Shown here piece by piece: positions 35,623-46,483 of a stretch of 64,000 bases of DNA. The stretch is from Inhella crocodyli. Lineage in GTDB: Bacteria > Pseudomonadota > Gammaproteobacteria > Burkholderiales > Burkholderiaceae_C. The stretch spans positions 124,001 to 188,000 of the forward strand of contig NZ_SACM01000002.1 of the NCBI RefSeq assembly GCF_004004565.1, in the 5' to 3' direction. Made by a program: the position numbers and the translations under genes. Under the pieces are notes generated by a model that worked only from the letters and a program-made list of their open reading frames with translations, searched no databases and was not told the origin of the DNA. Positions within the stretch are counted from its first letter, which is position 1, and each line of letters opens with the position of its first letter.

Positions 35623-36774
35623 TCAATCGGTTTGAACGATCGACCGTTCCCAGCGCGAGCCGGGTTGAACGTTGGCCCGCGTCAAGTCGCCGCCGTAATG
35701 GGCCAGCACGCGCTTGTCCATCACGCGGCGCCACAGCCAGGGCACGTAGGCCAGCAGCACCATGCCGGCGTAGCCGTTGGGCAGTTGCGGCGCCTCGGGG
35801 AAGTGGCGCAGGGCCTGGTAGCGGCGGGTCGGGTGGGCGTGGTGGTCGCTGTGGCGCTGCAGGTGGTACAGGAACACGTTGCTGGCCACGTGGTTGCTGT
35901 TCCAGCTGTGCTCGGGCCGGCAGCGCTCGGGCTTGCCGTCGGGGCCGCTGCCGCGCTTCAGGCCGTAGTGCTCCAGGTAGTTCACCACCTCGAGCAGGCT
36001 GAAGCCGTACACGGCCTGCAGCACCAGAAAGCCCAGCGCCCAAGGGCCCCAGAGCGCGGTGAGCGCGCCGAACAGCGCCACCGTCATGGCCCAGGCCTGC
36101 AAGCACTCGTTGCGCCAGTGCCAAACCCCCAGGCCCCGACCGGCCAGGCGGGCGCGCTCCAGGTGCCAGGCGCTTTGCAGGCTGCCCATCACCGTGCGCG
36201 GCAAGAAAGCCCAGAAGGACTCGCCCAGGCGCGAGCTGGCCGGGTCCTCGAAGGTGGCCACGCGGCGGTGGTGGCCGCGGTTGTGCTCCACGTAGAAGTG
36301 TCCGTAGGCCACGGGTGCCAGCGCGATGCGGGCCAGCCAACGCTCCCAGGCCGGGTGCTTGTGCCCCAACTCGTGCGCCGTGTTGATGGCCGCGCCGCTG
36401 ATGGCGCCCACGCTCAGCACGAGGCCCAGCCACACCCAAGGCTCGCCCGCGTGCACCACCGCCAGCTGCGTGCCTTGCACCACCAGGGCCAGGTACAGGG
36501 GGATGAAGAGCACCGTGAGCGCGCGGTACCAGCCGTCGGCTTCCAGCCCCGGCACGGCTTCGTCGGGCGGGTTGCGGGTGTCTTCGCGGATCAGCGCGTC
36601 CAGCAGCGGGATCACGCCGTAGAGGAACACGGGCGTGACGAAAAGCCAGCCCAGCTGCCCGGTGTGCTCGAAGCGCAGCAGGTGCCACACCACGGTGAGG
36701 GGGAACAGGGCGGACAGCAGCCAGGCGTAGCGCTTGGGGTCGCGGTAGGTGGGGGTGGGGGCGAGGGCGGCCAT
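35623..36774 (-). CDS. alkB: Alkane 1-monooxygenase (AlkB-type membrane di-iron hydroxylase)
   Basis: 383 aa from the ATG at 36774. It hydroxylates medium-chain alkanes at the terminal carbon at the inner membrane, with electrons from rubredoxin. All His boxes are present: HELGHK (134-139), EHNRGHH (163-169), NYLEHYGL (265-272) and LQRHSDHHAHPTRRYQ (305-320), the last being the AlkB hallmark. Several long helices surround them. No rubredoxin or rubredoxin reductase gene is in the window. The intergenic region before the gene carries a strong inverted repeat. Confidence 0.95.
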   Translation of the reverse strand: MAALAPTPTYRDPKRYAWLLSALFPLTVVWHLLRFEHTGQLGWLFVTPVFLYGVIPLLDALIREDTRNPPDEAVPGLEADGWYRALTVLFIPLYLALVVQGTQLAVVHAGEPWVWLGLVLSVGAISGAAINTAHELGHKHPAWERWLARIALAPVAYGHFYVEHNRGHHRRVATFEDPASSRLGESFWAFLPRTVMGSLQSAWHLERARLAGRGLGVWHWRNECLQAWAMTVALFGALTALWGPWALGFLVLQAVYGFSLLEVVNYLEHYGLKRGSGPDGKPERCRPEHSWNSNHVASNVFLYHLQRHSDHHAHPTRRYQALRHFPEAPQLPNGYAGMVLLAYVPWLWRRVMDKRVLAHYGGDLTRANVQPGSRWERSIVQTD

Positions 36775-36788
36775 GCGGCGATGGTGGC

Positions 36789-36820
36789 GGCTGGCCCGCA
36801 GCGGCGCAAGCGGGCCAGCC
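36789..36820. repeat. 11-bp inverted repeat between alkB and the CYTH gene
   Basis: GGCTGGCCCGC and GCGGGCCAGCC are perfect complements with a 10-base loop, in the 67-base divergent space. It begins 15 bases before the alkB start codon and ends 22 bases before the CYTH start. It could be an operator or a leader hairpin. Confidence 0.6.
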
Positions 36821-36841
36821 CGCAGGCGACACACTGTGGGC

Positions 36842-37525
36842 ATGAGCACCGAACTCGAACTTCGCCTGGCCATCCCGGCCGCCGCGGCCGGCGCCGTCGC
36901 CGCCCACGTGGCCGCCCTGCCCGGCGCGCGCACCGTGCCTTTGCGCGCCACCTACTTCGACACCGCCAGCAGCGCCTTGGGCCGCGCCGGCTGGGGCCTG
37001 CGCCTGCGCTGGGAGGGCGAGGCCGGCTGGGTGCAAACGATCAAGGGCCCGTTGATGGCCGATGGCCTGAGCCGGCCCGAGCACAACGCGGCGCGCGGCA
37101 CGGCGGCCGAACGGCCCGCGCTGGACATGCACGCCCACGACGCGCTGCCCGAGGCGGCGGCGTTGCTGGCCGGTGTGCCATCGCCCTTGCTGCCGCAGTT
37201 CGGCACCGAGATCGAACGCCTGCGCGCGCAGCGCACGCTGGCCGGTGGCACCCGCGTGGAGTTGGCCTTGGACCGCGGGCACTTGCTGGGCGGCAGCGCC
37301 AGCGCGCCGGTGTGCGAGCTGGAGCTGGAGTGGCTGGACGGTCCACTCGCCCCGCTGTGGGCCGAGGCCGAGCGCCTGGTGCGCGCCCACGGCCTGGTGC
37401 TGGAGCCGCGCAGCAAGGCCGCGCGCGGTCACGCGCTGGCGCGGGGCGAGGCGGTGCCGCCCGCCGATTGGGCGTCGGTGGACGCCACGCTGGCCGCGAT
37501 CAGCGATTGGGCTCGATCGGCCTGA
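36842..37525 (+). CDS. CYTH-domain inorganic triphosphatase-like protein
   Basis: 227 aa. It begins with the CYTH signature ELELRL (the ExExK-type pattern with Arg as the basic residue) and has Arg/Lys/Glu-lined strands typical of the triphosphate tunnel, such as GWGLRLRWEGEAGWVQTIKGP, TRVELALDRGHL and VCELELEWLDG (all quoted in part). Bacterial relatives such as YgiF hydrolyse inorganic triphosphate. There is no C-terminal CHAD domain. The 3' end overlaps the convergent OmpR-type regulator gene by 26 bases. Confidence 0.85.
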   Translation: MSTELELRLAIPAAAAGAVAAHVAALPGARTVPLRATYFDTASSALGRAGWGLRLRWEGEAGWVQTIKGPLMADGLSRPEHNAARGTAAERPALDMHAHDALPEAAALLAGVPSPLLPQFGTEIERLRAQRTLAGGTRVELALDRGHLLGGSASAPVCELELEWLDGPLAPLWAEAERLVRAHGLVLEPRSKAARGHALARGEAVPPADWASVDATLAAISDWARSA

Positions 37526-38228
37526 AGCAGTAGCCAGCGCCGTACACGGTTTGCAGCGCCGGGCCCAGGCCCAGGGCGTCGAGCTTGCGGCGCAGGTTTT
37601 TGATGTGGCTGTCCACCGCGCGGTCGCTGACGTCGCGGTAGTCGTCGTGCAGCGCGTCCAGCAGCGTGGCGCGGCTGAGCACCCGGCCCGGGGCCAGCAG
37701 CAGCGCGCGCAGCAGGCGGAACTCGACGGGCGTGGTGCTCAGGGCCTGCTCGCGCCACCACAGGCGCTGGCCGTCCTCGTCGATGACGAAGCCGCCCGTG
37801 CCCGGCAGCTGCTGGCGCGCCGGCGCGCCCAGACGGCCGTCGGCGCGGCGCAGCAGGGCCTTGACGCGGGCCACGGCCTCGCGCGGGCTGAAGGGCTTGC
37901 ACAGGTAGTCGTCGGCGCCCAGCTCCAGGCCGAGCAGGCGGTCGAGCTCTTCGATGCGGGCGCTCAGCATCAGGATGGGCACGCCAGAGCGCTGGCGGAT
38001 CTGCTGGCACACCTGCAGGCCGTCTTGCCCAGGCAGGTTGAGGTCGAGCAGCACCGCCGCCCAAGGCCCTTCGTGGACGAAGCGCTGCACGGCCTCCAGC
38101 CCGTCGCCGCAGGGGCTGGGCGCGTGGCCGGCGGCGCGCAGGTAGTCCACCAGCAGGCCGGCGATGGCGGGGTCGTCCTCCACCACCAGGATGCGCGCGG
38201 CAGGGCTGGCGGCGGCGCCGACGCTCAC
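37500..38228 (-). CDS. OmpR-family response regulator
   Basis: 242 aa from a GTG at 38228, overlapping the kinase stop (GTGA). The receiver has ILVVEDDPAIAG, phospho-acceptor Asp62 in LLDLNLPGQDG, LMLSARIEE and YLCKPFSPRE. A winged helix follows: LSTTPVEFRLLRALLLAPGR, DRAVDSHIKNLRRKL and VYGAGYCF. With the downstream-coded kinase and a divergent Spy/CpxP-like gene, the arrangement resembles the BaeSR or CpxAR envelope-stress systems (inference from layout). Confidence 0.93.
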   Translation of the reverse strand: MSVGAAASPAARILVVEDDPAIAGLLVDYLRAAGHAPSPCGDGLEAVQRFVHEGPWAAVLLDLNLPGQDGLQVCQQIRQRSGVPILMLSARIEELDRLLGLELGADDYLCKPFSPREAVARVKALLRRADGRLGAPARQQLPGTGGFVIDEDGQRLWWREQALSTTPVEFRLLRALLLAPGRVLSRATLLDALHDDYRDVSDRAVDSHIKNLRRKLDALGLGPALQTVYGAGYCFRPIEPNR

Positions 38229-39658
38229 AGCGGCAGCTCCATCACGAGGCGCAGGCCGCCCAGGGGCGAGGCCTCGGCGTGCAGGCGCCCGCCGTGGGCC
38301 TGGACCAGGGCGCGGGCGATGGACAGGCCCAGGCCGCTGCCGCCGTCGTCGGCCGCGCCTGCGCGGCTGCGCGAGGCGTCGCGCCGGTACAGGGGCTCGA
38401 ACAGGCGCTCGCGCTCGGCCGCGTCGGGCACGCCGGGCGGGCTGTCGTCCACGGTGACGCGCCAGCCCTGTGGGCCGTGGCGTTGCGCCTGCACCGCCAC
38501 GCGGCCGGGGGCCTGCGTGTAGGCCAGGGCGTTGCCCAGCAGGTTGTCCAGCACCTGCTGCAGCCGGGTGGCGTCGGCCGACACCGAGCCGGGCAGATCG
38601 GGCCATTGCCAGTCGTTGGCCAGGCCGGCGGCATCGAGCCGCGGCGCCCAGCGGGCCCGGGTGTCGGCCAACAAGGCGGCGGGGTCGGTGGGCTGGCGGT
38701 GCACCGGCAGGGCGCGCAGGTCGCCGCGGGCCAACAGGGCGAAGTCGTCGGCCAGGCGGGTCAGGCGCCCCACCTCGCGTCGCAGGCTGTCCAGGCGCTC
38801 GGCGTTGAGCGGGCGCACGCCGTCGGCCACGGCGTCGAGCTCGCCGCGCATCACGGTCAGCGGCGTGCGCAGCTCATGGCTCAGCTCGGCCACCCAGCGG
38901 CGGCGGCTGCCCTCCAGGCGCTGCAGGCCTTCGGCCAGGCGGTTGAGGTCCAGGGCCAGGTCGTCCAGCTCGTCGCGCCAGCGCCCTTCGGCCGGCGGCA
39001 GGCGGTGCTCGAAATCGCCCTGGGCCAGGCGGTGCGTGGCGGCCTGGGCGGCGGCCAGCGGGCGCATCCAGCGGCGGGCCACCCACACCGCCACCCCCGC
39101 GGCCAGCACGGCCATGGCCAGGCCCAAGCCCGCCAAGCCGGCGAACTGGCGCTGCAGGAAGCGCGCGTCGGCTTCGTCCTCGCTGGCCTCTCGCCGTGGC
39201 GCGAAGTGCGCGACGGCAACGGTGCGACCGTCCAGCACGATGGGGTGGTCCAGCACTTCGCGCGGCCGCGGGGGCGGACGGCCCCACAGGAGCGAACCGT
39301 CGGGCGCGGTGACGAAGAAGCCGCGCAGCGCGCGTTCGTCAGCCCGCAAGGGGCGGTAGGGGCGCTCGCCCCGCGGTGGGGGCGCCTCGCCAAAGGCATC
39401 GGGCCGGGGCGGGGGGCCACCCAGCAGGGGAGCCATGAGCGCCTCGGGATGGGCAGCCAGGCCTTGCACGCCGTGGCGCTCGACGGCTTGCCGCGCCCCC
39501 TCGGCGAAGGTGGCCAAGCGCGCGCGGTCTTGGGTGCGCAGGTAGTCGGTGAAGCCGCTGCGCAGGTGGGTCGCCGTCAGCGCCGCCAAGCCCACCACGG
39601 CCAGCAGGCTGGTGCCCACCAGCAGCAGGCTCAACTGGTGAACGAGGCGCAGTCGCAT
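38225..39658 (-). CDS. Sensor histidine kinase of an envelope-stress-like two-component system
   Basis: 477 aa from the ATG at 39658; an ATG three codons upstream is possible. TM1 is near residues 8-30, a periplasmic domain of about 140 residues is rich in Pro and Arg (PPPRPDAFGEAPPPRGERPY), and TM2 is LAGLGLAMAVLAAGVAVWV. Then follow a HAMP linker, HisKA with His261 in AELSHELRTPLTVM, and an ATPase domain with NLLGNALAYTQ, VDDSPPGVP and GSGLGLSIARALV. It is translationally coupled to the OmpR-type regulator. The Spy-like gene is divergent 122 bases away. Confidence 0.92.
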   Translation of the reverse strand: MRLRLVHQLSLLLVGTSLLAVVGLAALTATHLRSGFTDYLRTQDRARLATFAEGARQAVERHGVQGLAAHPEALMAPLLGGPPPRPDAFGEAPPPRGERPYRPLRADERALRGFFVTAPDGSLLWGRPPPRPREVLDHPIVLDGRTVAVAHFAPRREASEDEADARFLQRQFAGLAGLGLAMAVLAAGVAVWVARRWMRPLAAAQAATHRLAQGDFEHRLPPAEGRWRDELDDLALDLNRLAEGLQRLEGSRRRWVAELSHELRTPLTVMRGELDAVADGVRPLNAERLDSLRREVGRLTRLADDFALLARGDLRALPVHRQPTDPAALLADTRARWAPRLDAAGLANDWQWPDLPGSVSADATRLQQVLDNLLGNALAYTQAPGRVAVQAQRHGPQGWRVTVDDSPPGVPDAAERERLFEPLYRRDASRSRAGAADDGGSGLGLSIARALVQAHGGRLHAEASPLGGLRLVMELPL

Positions 39659-39691
39659 GCCGGCCATCTTAGGAAGGACCGGCTTGGCAAC

Positions 39692-39710
39692 TGTGGAGAT
39701 GGCCTCCACA
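39692..39710. promoter_or_regulatory. Perfect 7-5-7 inverted repeat between kinase and Spy-like gene
   Basis: TGTGGAG ATGGC CTCCACA sits in the 122-base divergent region, 33 bases before the kinase start and 70 before the Spy-like start. It is a candidate operator for the OmpR-type regulator. Confidence 0.45.
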
Positions 39711-39780
39711 AAGCCTCCATCCTGGCTCCGCACCCGCGGCCGAGCATCGCGCCACCTTGTTCTTGAACCCGGAGCCGACC

Positions 39781-40107
39781 ATGACCCACCGTTTCTCCAC
39801 CTTGTCCGCTTGGGCCTTGGCCCTGGCGATGGCCGCCACCGCCGTGCAGGCGCAGCCCGCCGGCGAGCGCCGCCCACCCCCGCCGCCCTCGGCGTCCGAG
39901 CTGCAGCGCGAGCTGGGCCTGGAGGCCGCCAAGGCCGAGCAGGTGGCCGCGCTGATGGCCCGCCATGGCGAGGCCCGGCAGCAGTTGCACGAGCGGCAGC
40001 GCGGCGAGCTCGAAGCCTTGCTCAGCGCCGAGCAGTTGCGCCAGTTGAAGCGCGCTCGCCCTGAGCATGGGGAGCGCCAGGGTCGCGCCGTCGAGCGCCA
40101 GCGCTGA
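39781..40107 (+). CDS. Spy/CpxP-like small periplasmic protein
   Basis: 108 aa from the ATG at 39781, with GGAG seven bases upstream. Signal peptide ending at AVQAQ, a Pro-rich segment (RRPPPPPSASEL), then two amphipathic helices: LQRELGLEAAKAEQVAALM and LLSAEQLRQLKRARPEH. The second carries the LSAEQLRQLK form of the LTxxQ motif found in Spy and CpxP, which bind unfolded envelope proteins or metals and feed back on the sensor kinase. It lies head-to-head with a kinase/regulator operon, the expected neighbour. The di-heme peroxidase gene follows 23 bases later. Confidence 0.75.
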   Translation: MTHRFSTLSAWALALAMAATAVQAQPAGERRPPPPPSASELQRELGLEAAKAEQVAALMARHGEARQQLHERQRGELEALLSAEQLRQLKRARPEHGERQGRAVERQR

Positions 40108-40130
40108 ACGCTGAGCGCCTGGAGCCTGCC

Positions 40131-41375
40131 ATGCGTTCTCGCCTCGCCCCCTGGGTGCTGCCCGCCGCCCTGGCCCTGAGCGCTTGCGGTGGGGGTGGCG
40201 CCAGCACGGTGCCCACCCCAGCCGCGCCCGCGCCCGCGCCCGCACCCGCACCCGCACCCGCACCCGCACCCGCACCAGCGCCAGCGCCAGCGCCAGCGCC
40301 CGACACCAGCCCCGCGGCCCGCGCCGCCGTGGGCGACCTGCTGTTCCACGAGGTGCGGCTGTCGGCCAGTGGGCGGCAAAGCTGCGCCAGCTGCCACGAC
40401 CCGGCCCGCGGCCATGCCGACCCGGCCGGCGGCTTCCTGCCGTTGGGGGGGCCCTCGCTGGACCAACAGGGCCTGCGCAGCTCGCCCTCCGTTCGGTACC
40501 TGAGCAATGCCGGCGCCTTCACCATCGAGGCCAACGGCCGTGTGCACGGCGGGCTGTTTTGGGATGGGCGCGCGGCCACGCGGGAGGAGCAAGCCCGCGG
40601 GCCCTTGCTCAACCCCAAAGAAATGGCCAACGCCAGCGTGGCCGACTTCGCGGCCCGCCTGCGCGGCACGGCCGCCTGGCTGCCGCTGCGCAACGCCTAC
40701 GGCCTGGCCGCCAACGCCAGCGACGAGGCCCTGATGACGGCCTCCACCAACGCTCTGGCGCTGTACCAACAGCTGGACGTGGACTTCCAGCCCTTCAGCA
40801 GCAAGTTCGACCAGGTGCAGGCCGGCACCGCCACCTTCACGCCGGCCGAGGCGCGGGGCCTGGCGGCGTTCAACGACCCGCAGCGCGGCAACTGCGCCAG
40901 CTGCCACAGCAGCGGGCCGCGACCGGGGGGCGGTTTGCCCCTGTTCACCGACTTCAGCTACCACGCGCTGGGCGTGCCGCGCAACGCCAGTGCGGCCACG
41001 GCCGATCCCGCCTTCTTCGACCTGGGCCTGTGCGGCCCGAACCGCATCGACTTGGCGGCCCGCACCGAGCTGTGCGGCAAGTTCCGCGTGCCCACGCTGC
41101 GCAACGTGGCGCTGACCGCGCCCTACATGCACAACGGGCGCTTTGCCACGCTGGAGGAGGTGGTGCGCTTCTACGCGACCCGCGACACCAACCCGGCCGC
41201 GTGGTACCCCACCGTGGCGGGCACGGTGCAGCGCTTCAACGACCTGCCCGCGGTCTACCAGGGCAACGTGGAGCGGCGCATCCCCTTCGGCGGCCGGCCC
41301 GGCGGCACGCCGACCTTGAGCGAGCAGGACGTGGCCGACATCGTGGCCTTCTTGGGGACCTTGACCGACCGCTGA
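40131..41375 (+). CDS. Di-heme cytochrome c peroxidase/MauG-family lipoprotein
   Basis: 414 aa. A lipoprotein signal with lipobox LSAC (Cys19) is followed by a long Ala-Pro tether (about 31-55). Two c-type haem sites are seen: CASCHD (83-88) and CASCHS (255-260). LFWDGRAATREEQARGPL and FRVPTLRNVALTAPYMHNGR are standard for the bacterial peroxidase/MauG superfamily. It either reduces hydrogen peroxide or oxidises a protein substrate in the periplasm. The tether is encoded by a hexanucleotide repeat that could change length. It follows the Spy-like gene by 23 bases and may share its stress control. Confidence 0.9.
   Translation: MRSRLAPWVLPAALALSACGGGGASTVPTPAAPAPAPAPAPAPAPAPAPAPAPAPAPDTSPAARAAVGDLLFHEVRLSASGRQSCASCHDPARGHADPAGGFLPLGGPSLDQQGLRSSPSVRYLSNAGAFTIEANGRVHGGLFWDGRAATREEQARGPLLNPKEMANASVADFAARLRGTAAWLPLRNAYGLAANASDEALMTASTNALALYQQLDVDFQPFSSKFDQVQAGTATFTPAEARGLAAFNDPQRGNCASCHSSGPRPGGGLPLFTDFSYHALGVPRNASAATADPAFFDLGLCGPNRIDLAARTELCGKFRVPTLRNVALTAPYMHNGRFATLEEVVRFYATRDTNPAAWYPTVAGTVQRFNDLPAVYQGNVERRIPFGGRPGGTPTLSEQDVADIVAFLGTLTDR
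40222..40301 (+). repeat. Hexanucleotide tandem repeat encoding an Ala-Pro tether
   Basis: About 13 units of GC(G/C/A)CC(C/A)-type hexamers, with blocks of nearly identical CGCACC and CAGCGC units. Each unit adds one Ala-Pro pair, so slippage keeps the reading frame and only alters tether length. Confidence 0.8.
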
Positions 41376-41384
41376 ACCGAGGGC

Positions 41385-42112
41385 TCAGCGCCAGTGCAGG
41401 TCGGCGTCGAGCAGCACCTCGTCCTGCACCGCCAGCAGGCCGCCCAGGATGCTGAAGGGCGCCAGGCCGTGGTCGGTGTGGCGCAGCACCAAGCGCCCTT
41501 GCAGGCGCAGCTGCTGCGCGTCTTGCGCCACGGCCAGGGCCACGCGGTGGGTGTGCGTTCGCCCGGCCAGGGTCAGGGCCACGGTGGCGGCCCACCAGGG
41601 CGCAGCGCCGGTGAGCTGCACGAGCTGCAGGCGCACCTCGGGGTGCGCGGCGGCGTTGAGGCCTTGGGGCGAGAGCAGGTTGCGCTTCGTGGCCGCGACG
41701 GCCTCGGCGTCCAGCGGCTTCTCGTTGAACTCGCCGCCGGCCTCTTGGCGCCAGCGCGGGTCGTCCAGTTGCAGCGCGTCCAGGCGCGTGCGCAGCTCGC
41801 CCTGCGCGCCGGCCAGGCCCTGGGTCGGCAGCCACAGCGCGCCTTGGGCCTCGCCGGCTTCCAGCAGGTGGTGGTGGCCCAGGCGCGCGGCGCTGCCGCC
41901 GCGAAAGGCCACGATGCGAAGGCGGGAGGCCGCGGCGTCGAGCCGCCACAGGCGGCCGCCGGCCGGAGGGGCGCCAGCGGCCAGCGCCGCCAGCAGCGAC
42001 GGAGGCGCTCGGTCGCCGCCCTCGGCAGGGGACGCCGGGGCCAGCGTGCCGCACGCGCCCAGGCTCACCAGCCCGGGCAGGGCGATCAGCAGGGCACGGC
42101 GGCGTGGCCGCA

Positions 42113-42113
<1 letters not shown>
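41385..42113 (-). CDS. YceI-like lipoprotein
   Basis: 242 aa from the ATG at 42113, which overlaps the M16 peptidase stop by one base (TGATG). N-terminus RRRALLIALPGLVSLGAC has lipobox LGAC. The body follows the YceI plan in a divergent form: LWRLDAAASRLRIVAFRGG, LRTRLDALQLDDPRWRQEA, LLSPQGLNAAAHPEVRLQLV and LVLRHTDHGLAPFSILGG. Compared with the two YceI proteins at 34-35 kb it lacks the classic LKGPDFF segment. A lipid-binding or scavenging role in the envelope is possible. It converges on the di-heme peroxidase gene, nine bases away. Confidence 0.75.
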
Positions 42114-44845
<2,732 letters not shown>

Positions 44846-44913
44846 GGGCAGATCCACGAACGAGAAACGGGGAGGCGAGCCTACCCGAGGCCCGCCGGCG
44901 TGCCGAACGTCAG

Positions 44914-45693
44914 TCAGGCCACGCCGTAGCGCTCGCGCAGGCGCTGCAACTCGCCGCTGGCGGCGAGGCTTTGCAGCCCCAGCACCAGGCGGGAGCGGGC
45001 CGCCACCGGCAGGGCGCGCGAGCAGGCCACCCGCTGTTCGTCCACCTTGAACACGGCGGGCAAGATGCGCAGTTGCGCCCCCAGGCCGTTGCGCTCGATG
45101 TGCTCGCGCAGCGAGGAGCCCGCGTGGTAGAAAAACCGGCCCCGGCCCAGCAGCAGCATGCGCAGGTTTTGGTCGTTGTTCAGGGCCTGTGGGTAGAGCG
45201 CGATGCCGGTTTGTTGGCCCAGGTACTCCGAGTACGCCGTGCCGTGGGTCGTGAGCACCAGGCCGTCCGGGCCCAGCGCGCGCAGGTCGTCCAGCGAATT
45301 CACCTGCACCGGGTCGTCGGCCCGAACGGCGACCTGGTGGCGGCTGACGTACAGCGGCGGGCCTTCGAGGAAGTCCACCAGCCGGCGCCGCTCGTCGGTG
45401 GGGATCAGCGAGAAGAAGACGTCGATCTCCTCGGTGCTGAGCGCTTGCACGACGCGCTTGAGGGGCAGGTCCCGCTCCAGGCCGCGGAAACGCAGTTGGA
45501 GGTCGTTGGCCTCCAAGCGCTCGATGATTTCGATGCAAATGCCAGGCCGCGAGCGATTGAGCCGGTCGAACTTCAGCGGCAGGGCCGCTTGGCTGGCGGT
45601 GCGCAGCACCAGCAGGGGCTTGGCCCGGGGCTCCGCCGGCAGCACGCCCGGGATCAGCGCGGCAGAGGCCAAGCACAGGGCGCGACGTTGCAT
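44914..45693 (-). CDS. Periplasmic substrate-binding-like protein (amino-acid-binding fold)
   Basis: 259 aa. Signal MQRRALCLASAALIPGVLPAEP, then an SBP_bac_3-type two-lobe fold: SRPGICIEIIERLEAND, ALSTEEIDVFFSLIPTDERR, LYVSRHQVAVRADDPVQV, LVLTTHGTAYSEYL and LRMLLLGRGRFFYHAG. No transporter genes are adjacent. The strict Asp/Arg ligands for amino acids are not obvious, so it may be an orphan binding or sensing protein of the kind common in this group. Flanking gaps are 68 and 73 bases. Confidence 0.75.
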   Translation of the reverse strand: MQRRALCLASAALIPGVLPAEPRAKPLLVLRTASQAALPLKFDRLNRSRPGICIEIIERLEANDLQLRFRGLERDLPLKRVVQALSTEEIDVFFSLIPTDERRRLVDFLEGPPLYVSRHQVAVRADDPVQVNSLDDLRALGPDGLVLTTHGTAYSEYLGQQTGIALYPQALNNDQNLRMLLLGRGRFFYHAGSSLREHIERNGLGAQLRILPAVFKVDEQRVACSRALPVAARSRLVLGLQSLAASGELQRLRERYGVA

Positions 45694-45766
45694 GTTTTGA
45701 CTGTAGGCAGCGTGCGCGCCCTGGGCAAGGGGGCCGCCATCCCCACAACGAACGAGGCCTGGGCCG

Positions 45767-46483
45767 TCAGCGTGCGGGCGCCAGCATCTCGTGGACGTCG
45801 TGCGTCATGACCGCCAGGTACGCCGCGAGCAGCAGGTAGTACGTGGCCCACTCCCAGCGCTTGCTGGGGGCGGTGGCGTAGTAGGCCGCTTGCGCTGGGT
45901 CGGCGCGGTGCTTCCAGGCTTGCCAGGCCTGGGGGCCGGCGATCACGGCCAGCACCAGCAGCATGGGGCTGGGGTTGGCGATGAACACCGCGCCCAGCAG
46001 CGGCAGGCCCAGCCACCAAATCTTGGGACTCAGCACGCTGGTGATGCGCCCGCCGTCCAGCGCCGGCAAGGGGATGAGGTTGAACAGGTTCAGGAAGAAG
46101 CCGCTGTAGGCCACGGCCAACAGCCAACGCAGGTCCGGGGTGCCTCGTGCCCAGAGGTAGCACAGGGTCGCGGCCACCGTGCCCAGCAGCGGGCCGCCCA
46201 TGCCGATGTAGGCCTCGTCCTCGGCCTTGTGCGGCATCTTCTTCAACTCGACCCAGGCCCCGACGAAGGGCAAGAAGGTCGGCAAGCCCACGGGCAGGCC
46301 CTTTTGGCGCGCGGCGATGTAGTGCCCCATCTCGTGGACGAAGAGCAGCGCGATGAAGCCCGCGGCGTAGCGCCAGCCGAAGATCCAGGCGTACACGACC
46401 AGCGACAGCAGCATGCTGCCGCCGCTGGCCAGCAGCTTGCCGAACTTGGCGCCCGAAAACAGCAGGGCCAGCAGCTTGATCAT
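45767..46483 (-). CDS. M50-family intramembrane metalloprotease
   Basis: 238 aa from the ATG at 46483, overlapping the DUF2167 gene by four bases. Zinc motif HEMGH (50-54) lies in a membrane helix (FIALLFVHEMGHYIAA). The second signature LFNLIPLPALDGGRI supplies Asp143. At least five hydrophobic helices and no PDZ domain are seen, so it belongs to the short site-2-protease-like group rather than RseP. It should cut within membranes. The coupled DUF2167 membrane protein is a candidate substrate or partner (inference). Confidence 0.88.
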   Translation of the reverse strand: MIKLLALLFSGAKFGKLLASGGSMLLSLVVYAWIFGWRYAAGFIALLFVHEMGHYIAARQKGLPVGLPTFLPFVGAWVELKKMPHKAEDEAYIGMGGPLLGTVAATLCYLWARGTPDLRWLLAVAYSGFFLNLFNLIPLPALDGGRITSVLSPKIWWLGLPLLGAVFIANPSPMLLVLAVIAGPQAWQAWKHRADPAQAAYYATAPSKRWEWATYYLLLAAYLAVMTHDVHEMLAPAR

